Positions 1 through 5,917 of a stretch of 18,308 nt of DNA are shown here, in pieces (the stretch's first letter is position 1; the number at the start of each line of letters is the position of its first letter). The stretch lies in contig JBPCKZ010000035.1 in NCBI GenBank assembly GCA_051003795.1, positions 1 to 18,308 on the forward strand. Direction: 5' to 3'. Under the pieces are notes generated by a model that saw nothing but the letters and a program-made list of their open reading frames with translations, had not been told where the DNA came from and ran no database searches. The position numbers and the translations under genes are program-made. Source of the stretch: JALYXS01 sp051003795. Its GTDB lineage: Bacteria; Acidobacteriota; Terriglobia; Bryobacterales; Bryobacteraceae.

Positions 1-41
1 AGGGGGACGGGGTACTCAGGGTTTTTTTGTTTTAGACACTC
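1..41. repeat. possible edge of a dispersed intergenic repeat
   Basis: This stretch lies beyond the 3' end of the M28 peptidase gene and has a composition unlike its surroundings: a G-rich start (AGGGGGACGGGGTACTCAGG), then a T tract and a TTTTAGACACTC tail. It resembles the GGGGAC-type intergenic repeats I recall from acidobacterial genomes, but only one copy is present here and it runs off the window edge. Identity as a repeat is an inference. Confidence 0.25.
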
Positions 42-72
42 GCGGGGGGGGCAGAAACCACACCCCCCCCGC
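42..72. repeat. G-tract/C-tract perfect inverted repeat (hairpin)
   Basis: Positions 42-51 (GC followed by eight G) pair perfectly with 63-72 (eight C followed by GC), leaving an 11-base loop. It sits about 20 bp downstream of the M28 peptidase stop codon, so it could form at the mRNA 3' end. Neither strand shows a T run directly after the stem, so it is not a canonical intrinsic terminator. It may be part of the adjacent repeat-like element or act as an RNA-stabilising 3' structure. Confidence 0.6.
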
Positions 73-93
73 CCACAAGAACCGCTCACTTGG

Positions 94-2220
94 CTACAAG
101 CTCGATAGCAAGCGCTCGGCTTCCCACACTTGGCTGCCCAAGTTTTGAAGGACCGTAACCACCTCTTGCGCCTGTTGCGCGGCTTCGTCCACGCGATCCG
201 CTTCCACGGCTTCCCGAATGCCGGGAAGCGTTTTCACGGCGTATCCGGTATACATCCCCGGCGCATAGATGCGGTGCTTGAACCAGTCCCTTCCGGGCAG
301 CCCCGCTGCCAGCGTCATGGCCCGCTCGGAGTGGAACAGAACCGTGTTCAGCGCCGCCAGTTTTTCCGGAGAGGCGGCGGACATTTTCGGCAGGGCGCGC
401 GTGTAAGCCAACTCGTAAGATGCGGCCGTCAGCTTGAGCTTCTCCAGTTCAGCGCGGACCGGAGTCAGGCTCGGGCGATCCTTTCCCTTTTCGAGCTTTT
501 CGATTTCATCGACATACTTACCGACCGTGCTAACGAAATGCGTGAACTCGAACGGCAGTAGGGGCGCGTCGGCGAGCCGCAGGACCGCGGTTCCGGTCAC
601 TTCCGCAAGCGTTTTGCCATACGCGAAGTTCGTGTCGGAAAAGTGCGTGTACCAGTAAAATGAATCGTAGTCGGAGTGGTAGACGCCGCCTCCGCCCTCG
701 CCGCCGAAGCCAACGTTCAGGCTCGCGACCCCAAGGTGCTGCAAGAACGACGTGTAGTCCGACCCCGAGCCCAGCGGCGTTAAATGGAAACCCTCTTCGA
801 CCGGCGGTTTGGGCGCGGCGCCGTCTTTGGCGTTGTTATTGTCTTTGCGTATATTCTCGATAAGCGGTTTACCGGTAACGGGATCCGGAATATCGCGCGC
901 CACTTCGCTCATAAACTCTTCGAGCGTATGCGAACCGCCAACGCCGAGACGCCCCTTCCCGTTGCTATCCGAATTGATGTACGCGACCAGCTTGCGATCC
1001 AGCTCTTCGGCATGTTTTTCCACCCACTCGGTGGAGCCGATCAGCCCGAATTCCTCTCCATCCCAAAGCGCCAGAACGATAGTGCGTTTCGGCTTCCATC
1101 CGTTTTTCAACAGCAGCGACAGGCTGCGGGCCGCCTCTAGCAGAGGCGCCGCGCCGCTTGCCGGATCGCTCGCGCCATGCACCCATGCATCGTGATGATT
1201 GCCGTAGAGCACCCATTCGTCCGGAAACTCGGAGCCGGGAATGCGCACGATCACGTCATGCAGCGGATGCGTCGAGTTATCCATCGCAACATTGAGGTGC
1301 ACGGTCGTAGGTCCCGGACCAAGGTGATAGGTAAACGGCAGCGCGCCGCGCCAATTCTCCGGCGCGACCGGGCCGCCGAGATTTTCCAGCAGCGGACTCG
1401 CGTCGGCGTAAGAAATCGGCAGCACGGGAATCTTCATCAGCGTCTTCGCTTCACTCAGTGGAAGGCGCTTCGATCCTTTCTCGGACGCCCAGCCGGGAGA
1501 TAGAGGATCGCCGGGGTAGAGCACCATATCCATGACGCTGCCGCGCTGCACGCCATCGGATGGACGGTACGCGCCTTTGGGAAAAACGTCGCCTTGAAAA
1601 TAGCCATCGTCGCGCGGATCGGAATAGATGAGACAGCCAACCGCGCCGTGCTCGGAAGCAACCTTGGGCTTGATGCCGCGCCAGCTTCCGCCGTAGCGCG
1701 CAATCGCGATTTTGCCTTTGACGTCGATGTTCTGCTTGGCGAGGTAATCGTAATCGGCCGGCACCCCGTAATTCACATAGACCACCGGAGCGGTAACATT
1801 AGCCGAGCCCGAGTAAGCGTTGTAAGTGGGCACCTGATTCGCATTCGAAGAACTCTTATCTTCCGATACCGCCGGTTCCTGCAATTTGGCGTGAAAGGTC
1901 TTGGGCGCAATCATGTCGAGCGTGCGATTGATAGGCGTGGGCAGCAGCGCCTCGAACTCTTCGATATGAGCGTCCAAGCCCCACTCGCGCATGAGCCCGA
2001 GCAGATAATCGGCCACCGCTTTCGAAGCGGGCGTGCCGGCGAGATGCGGTTGCTCCGACATCCGCTCGATATACTTTCCGACGCGCGCAGCTTCGGGTAT
2101 TTTGCGCAATTGCTCTTCCCATTTTTGCTCCGCGGGGATGGCTTCGGGAGGGAATCCGCGGATCGAGTTACCGGCGGAATAGACGAGAACGGGGAGTAGA
2201 AGCGCGATGGCGATTCTCAT
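94..2220 (-). CDS. secreted M28 family zinc exopeptidase, glutamate carboxypeptidase II-like
   Basis: The 708-residue protein has the architecture of glutamate carboxypeptidase II (PSMA) and transferrin-receptor-like M28 enzymes. A Sec signal peptide covers about residues 1-16 (hydrophobic core IALLLPVLVY), a PA-type insert about 135-300, the M28 catalytic domain about 300-545, and a helical C-terminal dimerisation-like domain from about 555. By alignment to GCPII the zinc ligands are all present: H342 (GNHHDAW), D352 (ASDPASG), E390 of WDGEEFG with E389 as catalytic base, D418 (INSDSN) and H515 (VYHSDYDS). It should remove C-terminal residues from peptides outside the cytoplasm. Substrate preference cannot be read from the sequence. 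It is a single gene with its own candidate promoter, isolated from upstream genes by the terminator at about 2267-2301. Confidence 0.93.
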   Translation of the reverse strand: MRIAIALLLPVLVYSAGNSIRGFPPEAIPAEQKWEEQLRKIPEAARVGKYIERMSEQPHLAGTPASKAVADYLLGLMREWGLDAHIEEFEALLPTPINRTLDMIAPKTFHAKLQEPAVSEDKSSSNANQVPTYNAYSGSANVTAPVVYVNYGVPADYDYLAKQNIDVKGKIAIARYGGSWRGIKPKVASEHGAVGCLIYSDPRDDGYFQGDVFPKGAYRPSDGVQRGSVMDMVLYPGDPLSPGWASEKGSKRLPLSEAKTLMKIPVLPISYADASPLLENLGGPVAPENWRGALPFTYHLGPGPTTVHLNVAMDNSTHPLHDVIVRIPGSEFPDEWVLYGNHHDAWVHGASDPASGAAPLLEAARSLSLLLKNGWKPKRTIVLALWDGEEFGLIGSTEWVEKHAEELDRKLVAYINSDSNGKGRLGVGGSHTLEEFMSEVARDIPDPVTGKPLIENIRKDNNNAKDGAAPKPPVEEGFHLTPLGSGSDYTSFLQHLGVASLNVGFGGEGGGGVYHSDYDSFYWYTHFSDTNFAYGKTLAEVTGTAVLRLADAPLLPFEFTHFVSTVGKYVDEIEKLEKGKDRPSLTPVRAELEKLKLTAASYELAYTRALPKMSAASPEKLAALNTVLFHSERAMTLAAGLPGRDWFKHRIYAPGMYTGYAVKTLPGIREAVEADRVDEAAQQAQEVVTVLQNLGSQVWEAERLLSSL

Positions 2221-2229
2221 TGCGATGCA

Positions 2230-2258
2230 AGTATAGCGCGGGTCCGGGCGGGTTTACC
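2230..2258 (-). promoter_or_regulatory. candidate promoter for the M28 peptidase gene
   Basis: On the minus strand a TATACT -10-like hexamer (2230-2235) lies only 10 bp before the ATG at 2220, so transcription would begin about 3 bases before the start codon, giving a nearly leaderless mRNA. No good -35 is seen at 17 bp (GGTAAA at 2253-2258). A short palindrome, CGGGT-TT-ACCCG (2249-2260), overlaps that position and might be an operator. Confidence 0.3.
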
Positions 2259-2266
2259 CGGCACGC

Positions 2267-2301
2267 AAAAAGGGCCGGGCGCTTGTTTCCGCGCCCGGCC
2301 C
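2267..2301 (-). terminator. intrinsic terminator downstream of the molybdopterin-binding gene
   Basis: Reading the minus strand, an 11-bp perfect GC stem (GGGCCGGGCGC, 2301-2291, with its complement 2282-2272) encloses an 8-base loop and is followed at once by five T (2271-2267). This is a textbook Rho-independent terminator. It lies about 60 bp after the stop codon at 2362 and before the M28 gene, separating the two transcripts. Confidence 0.88.
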
Positions 2302-2361
2302 CGGCGGAATCTCGGAGGAGTGACCCCTAGGCGCCGGTGAAACTTGAAACTCCGGCGGGCG

Positions 2362-2817
2362 CTACTGAAGCAACCCGCCGTGACCCAGGCAAGCGACTTC
2401 CCAGGTGGAAACGCGGTATCGCGCCAGTAGCGGCGGCAGTACCAGATCGACCACATTGGATTTCGCCGAACGGAAACAGCCCGGGGCCGAAATAATGGGC
2501 ACTTCGTCTTTATACGACAGCATCATCAGGTTGCCGGGTTCGACCGGAGCCAAAAACCGCTCGATCTGTCCGCCAACGCGGGCAAGAGCTCGCCCAATGA
2601 CATCGTCCGGGCCGGCTGGAGCGGTCGTCGACGCCACTAAAACGACGGACGGCTTGGAGCGTAGCAGGTGCTGCAGCGAGCGCGCCACGATATCTTCTTC
2701 CTCCACGCACGAAAGCACGAAATTCGAGATCGCGCCAAAGCGCTCCAGGCGCTGGCGCATGATGCTATCGAACATCTGCCGCGCCCGCTCGCCGCTCGCC
2801 GGATCGCTATAGAGCAC
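2362..2817 (-). CDS. C-terminal part of a frameshifted molybdopterin-binding-domain protein
   Basis: This frame encodes the MoaB/Mog/MoeA-like molybdopterin-binding fold (PF00994 type): the VLYSDPASGERARQMF opening strand and helix, the STTAPAGPDDV loop, then EPGNLMML and APGCFRSAKSNVVD near the C-terminus, ending LGHGGLLQ. The nominal GTG start at 2817 is almost certainly not a true start, because the missing N-terminal half is encoded directly upstream in another frame. The family normally reads as one protein of about 330-340 residues in which VGVLYSDP is internal. Dropping one base from the CCC run at 2823-2825 (plus-strand view) joins the halves as APVVGVLYSDP. Such proteins are thought to bind molybdopterin in cofactor synthesis or insertion; the exact role of this family is unclear. 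Confidence 0.85.
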   Translation of the reverse strand: MLYSDPASGERARQMFDSIMRQRLERFGAISNFVLSCVEEEDIVARSLQHLLRSKPSVVLVASTTAPAGPDDVIGRALARVGGQIERFLAPVEPGNLMMLSYKDEVPIISAPGCFRSAKSNVVDLVLPPLLARYRVSTWEVACLGHGGLLQ

Positions 2818-3334
2818 GCCGACCCACCGGAGCGCGAACGGGCCGCGCCTGCATAATCGGTCCGCGCTCCTTCAACATATTGATCAGCCCGTCGAGGTCC
2901 GATTGCGCCACGGCGAACGGGGCGCTCTTTACCGTCGCAATCCGCTGGCCCGCCGTCGCGAAGCTAAAGTTTAGAGTGCTCGCGATCACCACGCTCGAGG
3001 TGCAGTTCACCTGCTTAAGAAGGTCGTCGTCCACCAGAACGCAGCAGTCTTCGGTCGCGATGAGATTCGCCCGTCCGCCCGCGGCCAATTTGATTTCGTA
3101 GCAGCCACATCCCATTTCGCTTGCCACGGAACACACCGCGTCGTCTTCGCTTACCTCCCCTTCCTCCAGTTCGGTTACGAGTATGTTAGCCATGCCTTCG
3201 GATTCAAGAACCCGGATATCCTCGTCGCTGACGACGTGCCCTTTTGCCAGCAGTTTCTTGCCTCCGGCGCGAAAAACGGTGCTGCAGAGAATTCTCCCCG
3301 CGGATGATCGGACGTCGACGGTCTGGGCTCGCAT
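2807..3334 (-). CDS. N-terminal part of a frameshifted molybdopterin-binding-domain protein
   Basis: This is the first half of the gene, starting at the ATG at 3334, which has a good ribosome binding site (GAGGAA, 4 bases upstream). A GTG at 3373 would add 13 residues without family-like sequence. The N-terminal module (AGRILCSTVFRAGGKKLLAKG) matches MoeA-like proteins that open with 'retain access, raise to key' motifs. A middle domain contains clustered cysteines (MGCGCYEI, EDCCVLVDDD). The frame ends in GRRAL-stop just where the molybdopterin-binding fold should begin. The two parts overlap by 11 bp in different frames, offset +1. Either a sequence error or a real inactivating mutation; programmed frameshifting is possible, but no slippery site is obvious. 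Confidence 0.85.
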   Translation of the reverse strand: MRAQTVDVRSSAGRILCSTVFRAGGKKLLAKGHVVSDEDIRVLESEGMANILVTELEEGEVSEDDAVCSVASEMGCGCYEIKLAAGGRANLIATEDCCVLVDDDLLKQVNCTSSVVIASTLNFSFATAGQRIATVKSAPFAVAQSDLDGLINMLKERGPIMQARPVRAPVGRRAL

Positions 3335-3382
3335 GGTTCCTCTATTTGGGTCCGGGAGGCTCCTGCCTGGCACCCAATCTGT

Positions 3383-3420
3383 GAATTATGATTAAACAGT
3401 CGGTTTAATCATCTTAATTC
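3383..3420. repeat. AT-rich dyad in the leader of the molybdopterin-binding gene
   Basis: ATGATTAAAC (3388-3397) and GTTTAATCAT (3403-3412) form a perfect 10-bp inverted repeat with a 5-base loop. The outer GAATT (3383-3387) and AATTC (3416-3420) extend it across a 3-base bulge. It is strikingly AT-rich compared with the flanking genes and is placed to act as a regulator operator or leader hairpin. Positions 3382-3395 also match 12 of 14 core bases of an ARG box, perhaps by chance. Confidence 0.55.
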
Positions 3421-3440
3421 TCAGAATATTCTTGCCTTTA

Positions 3441-3470
3441 GTTATAAGAGTTTTCCCCAAGCTTAAGCAA
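3441..3470 (-). promoter_or_regulatory. candidate sigma-70 promoter of the molybdopterin-binding gene
   Basis: On the minus strand TTGCTT (3470-3465) and TATAAC (3446-3441) are separated by 18 bp. The -10 hexamer matches the consensus at five of six positions. Transcription from here would give a leader of about 100 bases before the ATG at 3334, and this leader contains the dyad at 3383-3420. Confidence 0.4.
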
Positions 3471-3480
3471 CTGGGGAAAA
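3451..3480. repeat. inverted repeat downstream of argA
   Basis: TTTTCCCCA (3451-3459) and TGGGGAAAA (3472-3480) are a perfect 9-bp inverted repeat around a 12-base loop containing GCTTAAGC. It lies 11 bp after the argA stop and overlaps the candidate -35 of the next gene. In either direction the stem is followed by no T run, so terminator function is doubtful; a protein-binding site or 3' mRNA structure is equally possible. Confidence 0.5.
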
Positions 3481-3490
3481 TACTAGCATT

Positions 3491-4114
3491 TCAGCCAGCG
3501 GTTTTGCAACTCGTCTGAACGAAGGGGAGCATAACGAAATCGGCCTCTGAAGCGATGCCCTGGGGCAAACCGGACTGCGACTGGTGCTCGCGCCAGCGCA
3601 CCGGATTCAGAACGCGCAGCACGGCAATTTCGTCGCACGATTGAAACTTGGGGCAGCGCAGGCAATCCTTCCAAGCCTTTAATGGCAGCGTACCCCTCTC
3701 CACTTCCCGAAATCCAACTTTTTCAAAGAACTGAGGGACGTAAGTAAAGGCAAAAACCGCATCCAGCAAATATTGGGCGGCCTCCTGTACGAGCGCTTCG
3801 ACCAGCATTCGGCCAACCCCGCGAGTCTTGGCGTTTTCGGCGACCGCGAGCGACCTCACCTCGCCCATGGTTGGGCTATAGAAGTGGAGAGCGCCGCAGC
3901 CCAATAAATCGTTTCCGGAGTAGATTACCGAAAAGTCTCTTATATTTTCGGACAATTCAAATTCCGTTCTGGACAGCATTACCCCTTTTGCGGCGTAGCT
4001 ATTAATCAATTCCAGCAAAGGTGCAATATCGCCCATTGCGGCCTTGCGTACTTGAAGCGAATCGAGATCCATGATTGCGTCACCCGCGGGAAGGGCCGTG
4101 AGAACGCCGGTCAT
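3491..4114 (-). CDS. argA: short GNAT-type N-acetylglutamate synthase (amino-acid N-acetyltransferase)
   Basis: This GNAT enzyme should acetylate glutamate with acetyl-CoA, the first step of arginine synthesis. It is the stand-alone acetyltransferase form, lacking the kinase-like domain of classical ArgA. The acetyl-CoA loop is RGVGRML (residues 98-104), preceded by the strand MGEVRSLAV. The family's C-terminal motif DCLRCPKFQSCDE, with cysteines 151, 154 and 160, is intact and may bind a metal. The frame opens at 4114, overlapping the argB stop by 4 bp. An internal ATG at 4072 (MDLDSL) has a good GGTGA ribosome binding site 7 bases upstream and fits the family start better, so the true protein may be 193 residues. 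It is the last gene of argCBA, which supports an arginine role over other GNAT functions. Confidence 0.88.
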   Translation of the reverse strand: MTGVLTALPAGDAIMDLDSLQVRKAAMGDIAPLLELINSYAAKGVMLSRTEFELSENIRDFSVIYSGNDLLGCGALHFYSPTMGEVRSLAVAENAKTRGVGRMLVEALVQEAAQYLLDAVFAFTYVPQFFEKVGFREVERGTLPLKAWKDCLRCPKFQSCDEIAVLRVLNPVRWREHQSQSGLPQGIASEADFVMLPFVQTSCKTAG

Positions 4115-4878
4115 ATGGCGATGGCCGTGCCGTACGGATCACCGGCTGAATCCAAAAACAACGCAAATCCCGCGGCTCCCGGCAGCGTTCCCGATACGAT
4201 ACGCACTTCCCGCACTCCCTGTTGCAGGGCGGAAACCGCCGCGTTGAGCTTGGCCTGCATGCCGCCTTTGGCGATTCCGTTCGCGATCAGCGCCATTGCC
4301 GCCTTCGCGGTCAGAAAGGGGAGGACACGCCCTTCCGTATCGAGCACTCCGTTCACGTCCGTGAGGAAAATCAATCGGTCGGCCCTCATCCCGGCCGCAT
4401 AAGCAACGGCCATTTGATCTCCGTTCACGTTGTATCGATTCCCTGCCTTGTCGCCGGCCACGCATGCCACCACGGCCAGTCCTGAACCGGCAAGCCGCTC
4501 CGAATGGCATCGGATCACCCGTCCCACCGCGCCCAGATCGGGATCCATCTGTTCCGCTTCGACCAGCGTTCCATCGTCCACGAATACTTCCACCGCGGGC
4601 GCTCCCGCATCCCGCAGCGCCTGGGCAAACTCCCGATTTACCATCCGAAGCACGGTTAAAACCGCTTCCAGAATCTCGGGCGTCGTCACCCGCATGCCAT
4701 TCACGAAACGGCTCTCGATACCCCGGGCATCCAAGTATCTGGTAATTTGCTTGCCTCCGCCATGCACCACGGCCAGCTCGTGGCCCGCTCGGTGGGCGCC
4801 GGCAATCCCGCGCGCCAAATCGTCGCGAACTTCCGGGGAATCGAGCAGCGTACCCCCGATCTTGATAAGGGTCTTCAA
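4111..4878 (-). CDS. argB: acetylglutamate kinase
   Basis: ArgB phosphorylates N-acetylglutamate with ATP, the second step of arginine synthesis in the cytoplasm. The 255-residue amino-acid-kinase fold shows KIGGTLL at the N-terminus, the glycine-rich substrate loop HGGGKQITRYL (about 40-50), NVNGDQMAVAYAA (about 150-162), LTDVNGVLD, and the ATP-site KGGMQAKLNAA lysine near residue 210. The length is that of the short, E. coli-like, usually arginine-insensitive class. It lacks the N-terminal helix found in hexameric arginine-inhibited enzymes, so control is probably transcriptional. It overlaps both argC (upstream) and argA (downstream) by 4 bp, implying translational coupling. Confidence 0.95.
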   Translation of the reverse strand: MKTLIKIGGTLLDSPEVRDDLARGIAGAHRAGHELAVVHGGGKQITRYLDARGIESRFVNGMRVTTPEILEAVLTVLRMVNREFAQALRDAGAPAVEVFVDDGTLVEAEQMDPDLGAVGRVIRCHSERLAGSGLAVVACVAGDKAGNRYNVNGDQMAVAYAAGMRADRLIFLTDVNGVLDTEGRVLPFLTAKAAMALIANGIAKGGMQAKLNAAVSALQQGVREVRIVSGTLPGAAGFALFLDSAGDPYGTAIAI

Positions 4879-5876
4879 AGCAGGCCCTGCGTTTCGGGAA
4901 ATCCAAGCAGTAGATTCATGTTCTGCACGGCTTGGCCCGCCGCGCCTTTCACCAGGTTATCGATGGCACTCACGATCACGCCCCGCCCGGTTTCCGCGTC
5001 GAACGTCAGGCCGATATCGCAGAAGTTCGTGCGCTGCACGGCTCGGAGATCGGGCGCTGAACCAGGCTCGTATAGCCGGATGAACGGTTCGGAAGCGAAA
5101 CGCCGGTCATAGGCTGCCATCAATTCCTGGACACTGGTTTCACGGGCGGCCCGGAAGTAGATCGTTTCCAGAATTCCGCGATCGATGGGAAGCAACTGCG
5201 CGGTAAAACTGAACTCGCCCTCTTCGAGCCCGGAGATATGCAGCACTTCCGGCACGTGGCGGTGCCTCAGGATCGAATACGCGGAGAAATTTTCGGTAAC
5301 CTCGCAAAAGCTGGTGTTGGCGACAGGTTTGCGGCCCGCGCCGCTGACGCCCGATTTCGCGTCGCAGACCACACCCGCGCGCCGGTCGACGAGACCCGCT
5401 TCCAGCAGCGGCCGGATCGCCAGGTTAGCGGCCGTGGGATAACATCCGGGGTTGGCAATCAGCCGCGCCGCTGGAATCCGCTCCCGGCAAAACTCCGGTA
5501 GGCCATAAACCGCCTCGGCGAGCAACGCCGGTTGGGTGTGCGGCTGTTTGTACCAGGCCGAATAACGTTCCGGAGTTTGCAGCCGAAAGGCCCCGCTCAG
5601 GTCGATCACTTTCGCGCCGGCCCCCAGCATCACGGGCGCTAACTCCATGGAAACTTCAGGCGGGGTCGCCAGAAAGACCACGGCGAGGCGCTCGGCTTTC
5701 ACGGCTTCGCCGGTGGACGAAGCATGCGCGATGGGCGCGTGCCGCCGCAATTTCGACGCGGCATTTTCCTCGTGGTGATCGAGAAGAACCGGTGTCGCAT
5801 CGGGGTGTCCGCCGAGAATCCTGGCGAGCTCCGCTCCGCTGTAACCCCGGTGCCCTACAATGCCGACCCGGACCAT
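4875..5876 (-). CDS. argC: N-acetyl-gamma-glutamyl-phosphate reductase
   Basis: ArgC reduces N-acetylglutamyl phosphate to the semialdehyde with NADPH, the third step of arginine synthesis. The 333-residue protein has the Rossmann NADP-binding start VGIVGHRGYSGAEL, the LSGAFR strand, and the active-site motif NPGCYPTA with nucleophile Cys145. The catalytic-histidine region RHRHVPEV follows at about 208-215. It is the first gene of argCBA. The ATG at 5876 has a GAGGTGA Shine-Dalgarno 13 bases upstream, rather distant, and embedded in the palindromic operator candidate at 5877-5914. No argJ, argD or argF lies in the window. Confidence 0.96.
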   Translation of the reverse strand: MVRVGIVGHRGYSGAELARILGGHPDATPVLLDHHEENAASKLRRHAPIAHASSTGEAVKAERLAVVFLATPPEVSMELAPVMLGAGAKVIDLSGAFRLQTPERYSAWYKQPHTQPALLAEAVYGLPEFCRERIPAARLIANPGCYPTAANLAIRPLLEAGLVDRRAGVVCDAKSGVSGAGRKPVANTSFCEVTENFSAYSILRHRHVPEVLHISGLEEGEFSFTAQLLPIDRGILETIYFRAARETSVQELMAAYDRRFASEPFIRLYEPGSAPDLRAVQRTNFCDIGLTFDAETGRGVIVSAIDNLVKGAAGQAVQNMNLLLGFPETQGLL

Positions 5877-5894
5877 TATGATTAATTATTCACC
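5877..5894 (-). promoter_or_regulatory. ARG-box-like operator, proximal to argC
   Basis: The minus strand here reads GGTGAATAATTAATCATA. Against the E. coli ArgR consensus wnTGAATwwwwATTCAnw it matches 13 of the 14 core bases. It lies between the ribosome binding site and the argC start codon. Together with the second box it is spaced as ArgR hexamers require. The match is seen directly; binding by an ArgR/AhrC-family regulator is an inference. Confidence 0.65.
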
Positions 5895-5896
5895 TC

Positions 5897-5914
5897 GATG
5901 AATAATTATAATAC
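5897..5914 (-). promoter_or_regulatory. second ARG-box-like operator, distal to argC
   Basis: The 14-base core 5899-5912 reads TGAATAATTATAAT on the plus strand and matches 11 of 14 consensus positions, with one perfect half-site (TGAATAATTA). Only 2 bp (5895-5896) separate this 18-bp box from the proximal one. Known ArgR operators are paired 18-bp boxes 2-3 bp apart. The inner half-sites form a perfect 10-bp inverted repeat (5883-5892 with 5899-5908). Confidence 0.6.
5905..5910 (-). promoter_or_regulatory. candidate -10 box of the argCBA promoter
   Basis: A perfect TATAAT occurs on the minus strand 29 bp before the argC start, inside the distal ARG-box-like site, so a bound repressor would block it. 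No convincing -35 is visible about 17 bp further upstream (TGGATC at 5928-5933, inside the end of the CHAT gene). The transcript would start near 5898 with a leader of about 22 bases. Confidence 0.45.
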
Positions 5915-5917
5915 CGC

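Noticed and set aside
42..72. G/C hairpin as the terminator of the M28 peptidase gene
   Set aside because: No T run follows the stem on the minus strand; the next bases are GAGTGTCT, so it is not a canonical intrinsic terminator.
4139..4906. Alternate-frame 255-codon open frame over argB
   Set aside because: Its translation is Arg/Gly-rich low complexity, while the argB frame has all kinase motifs.
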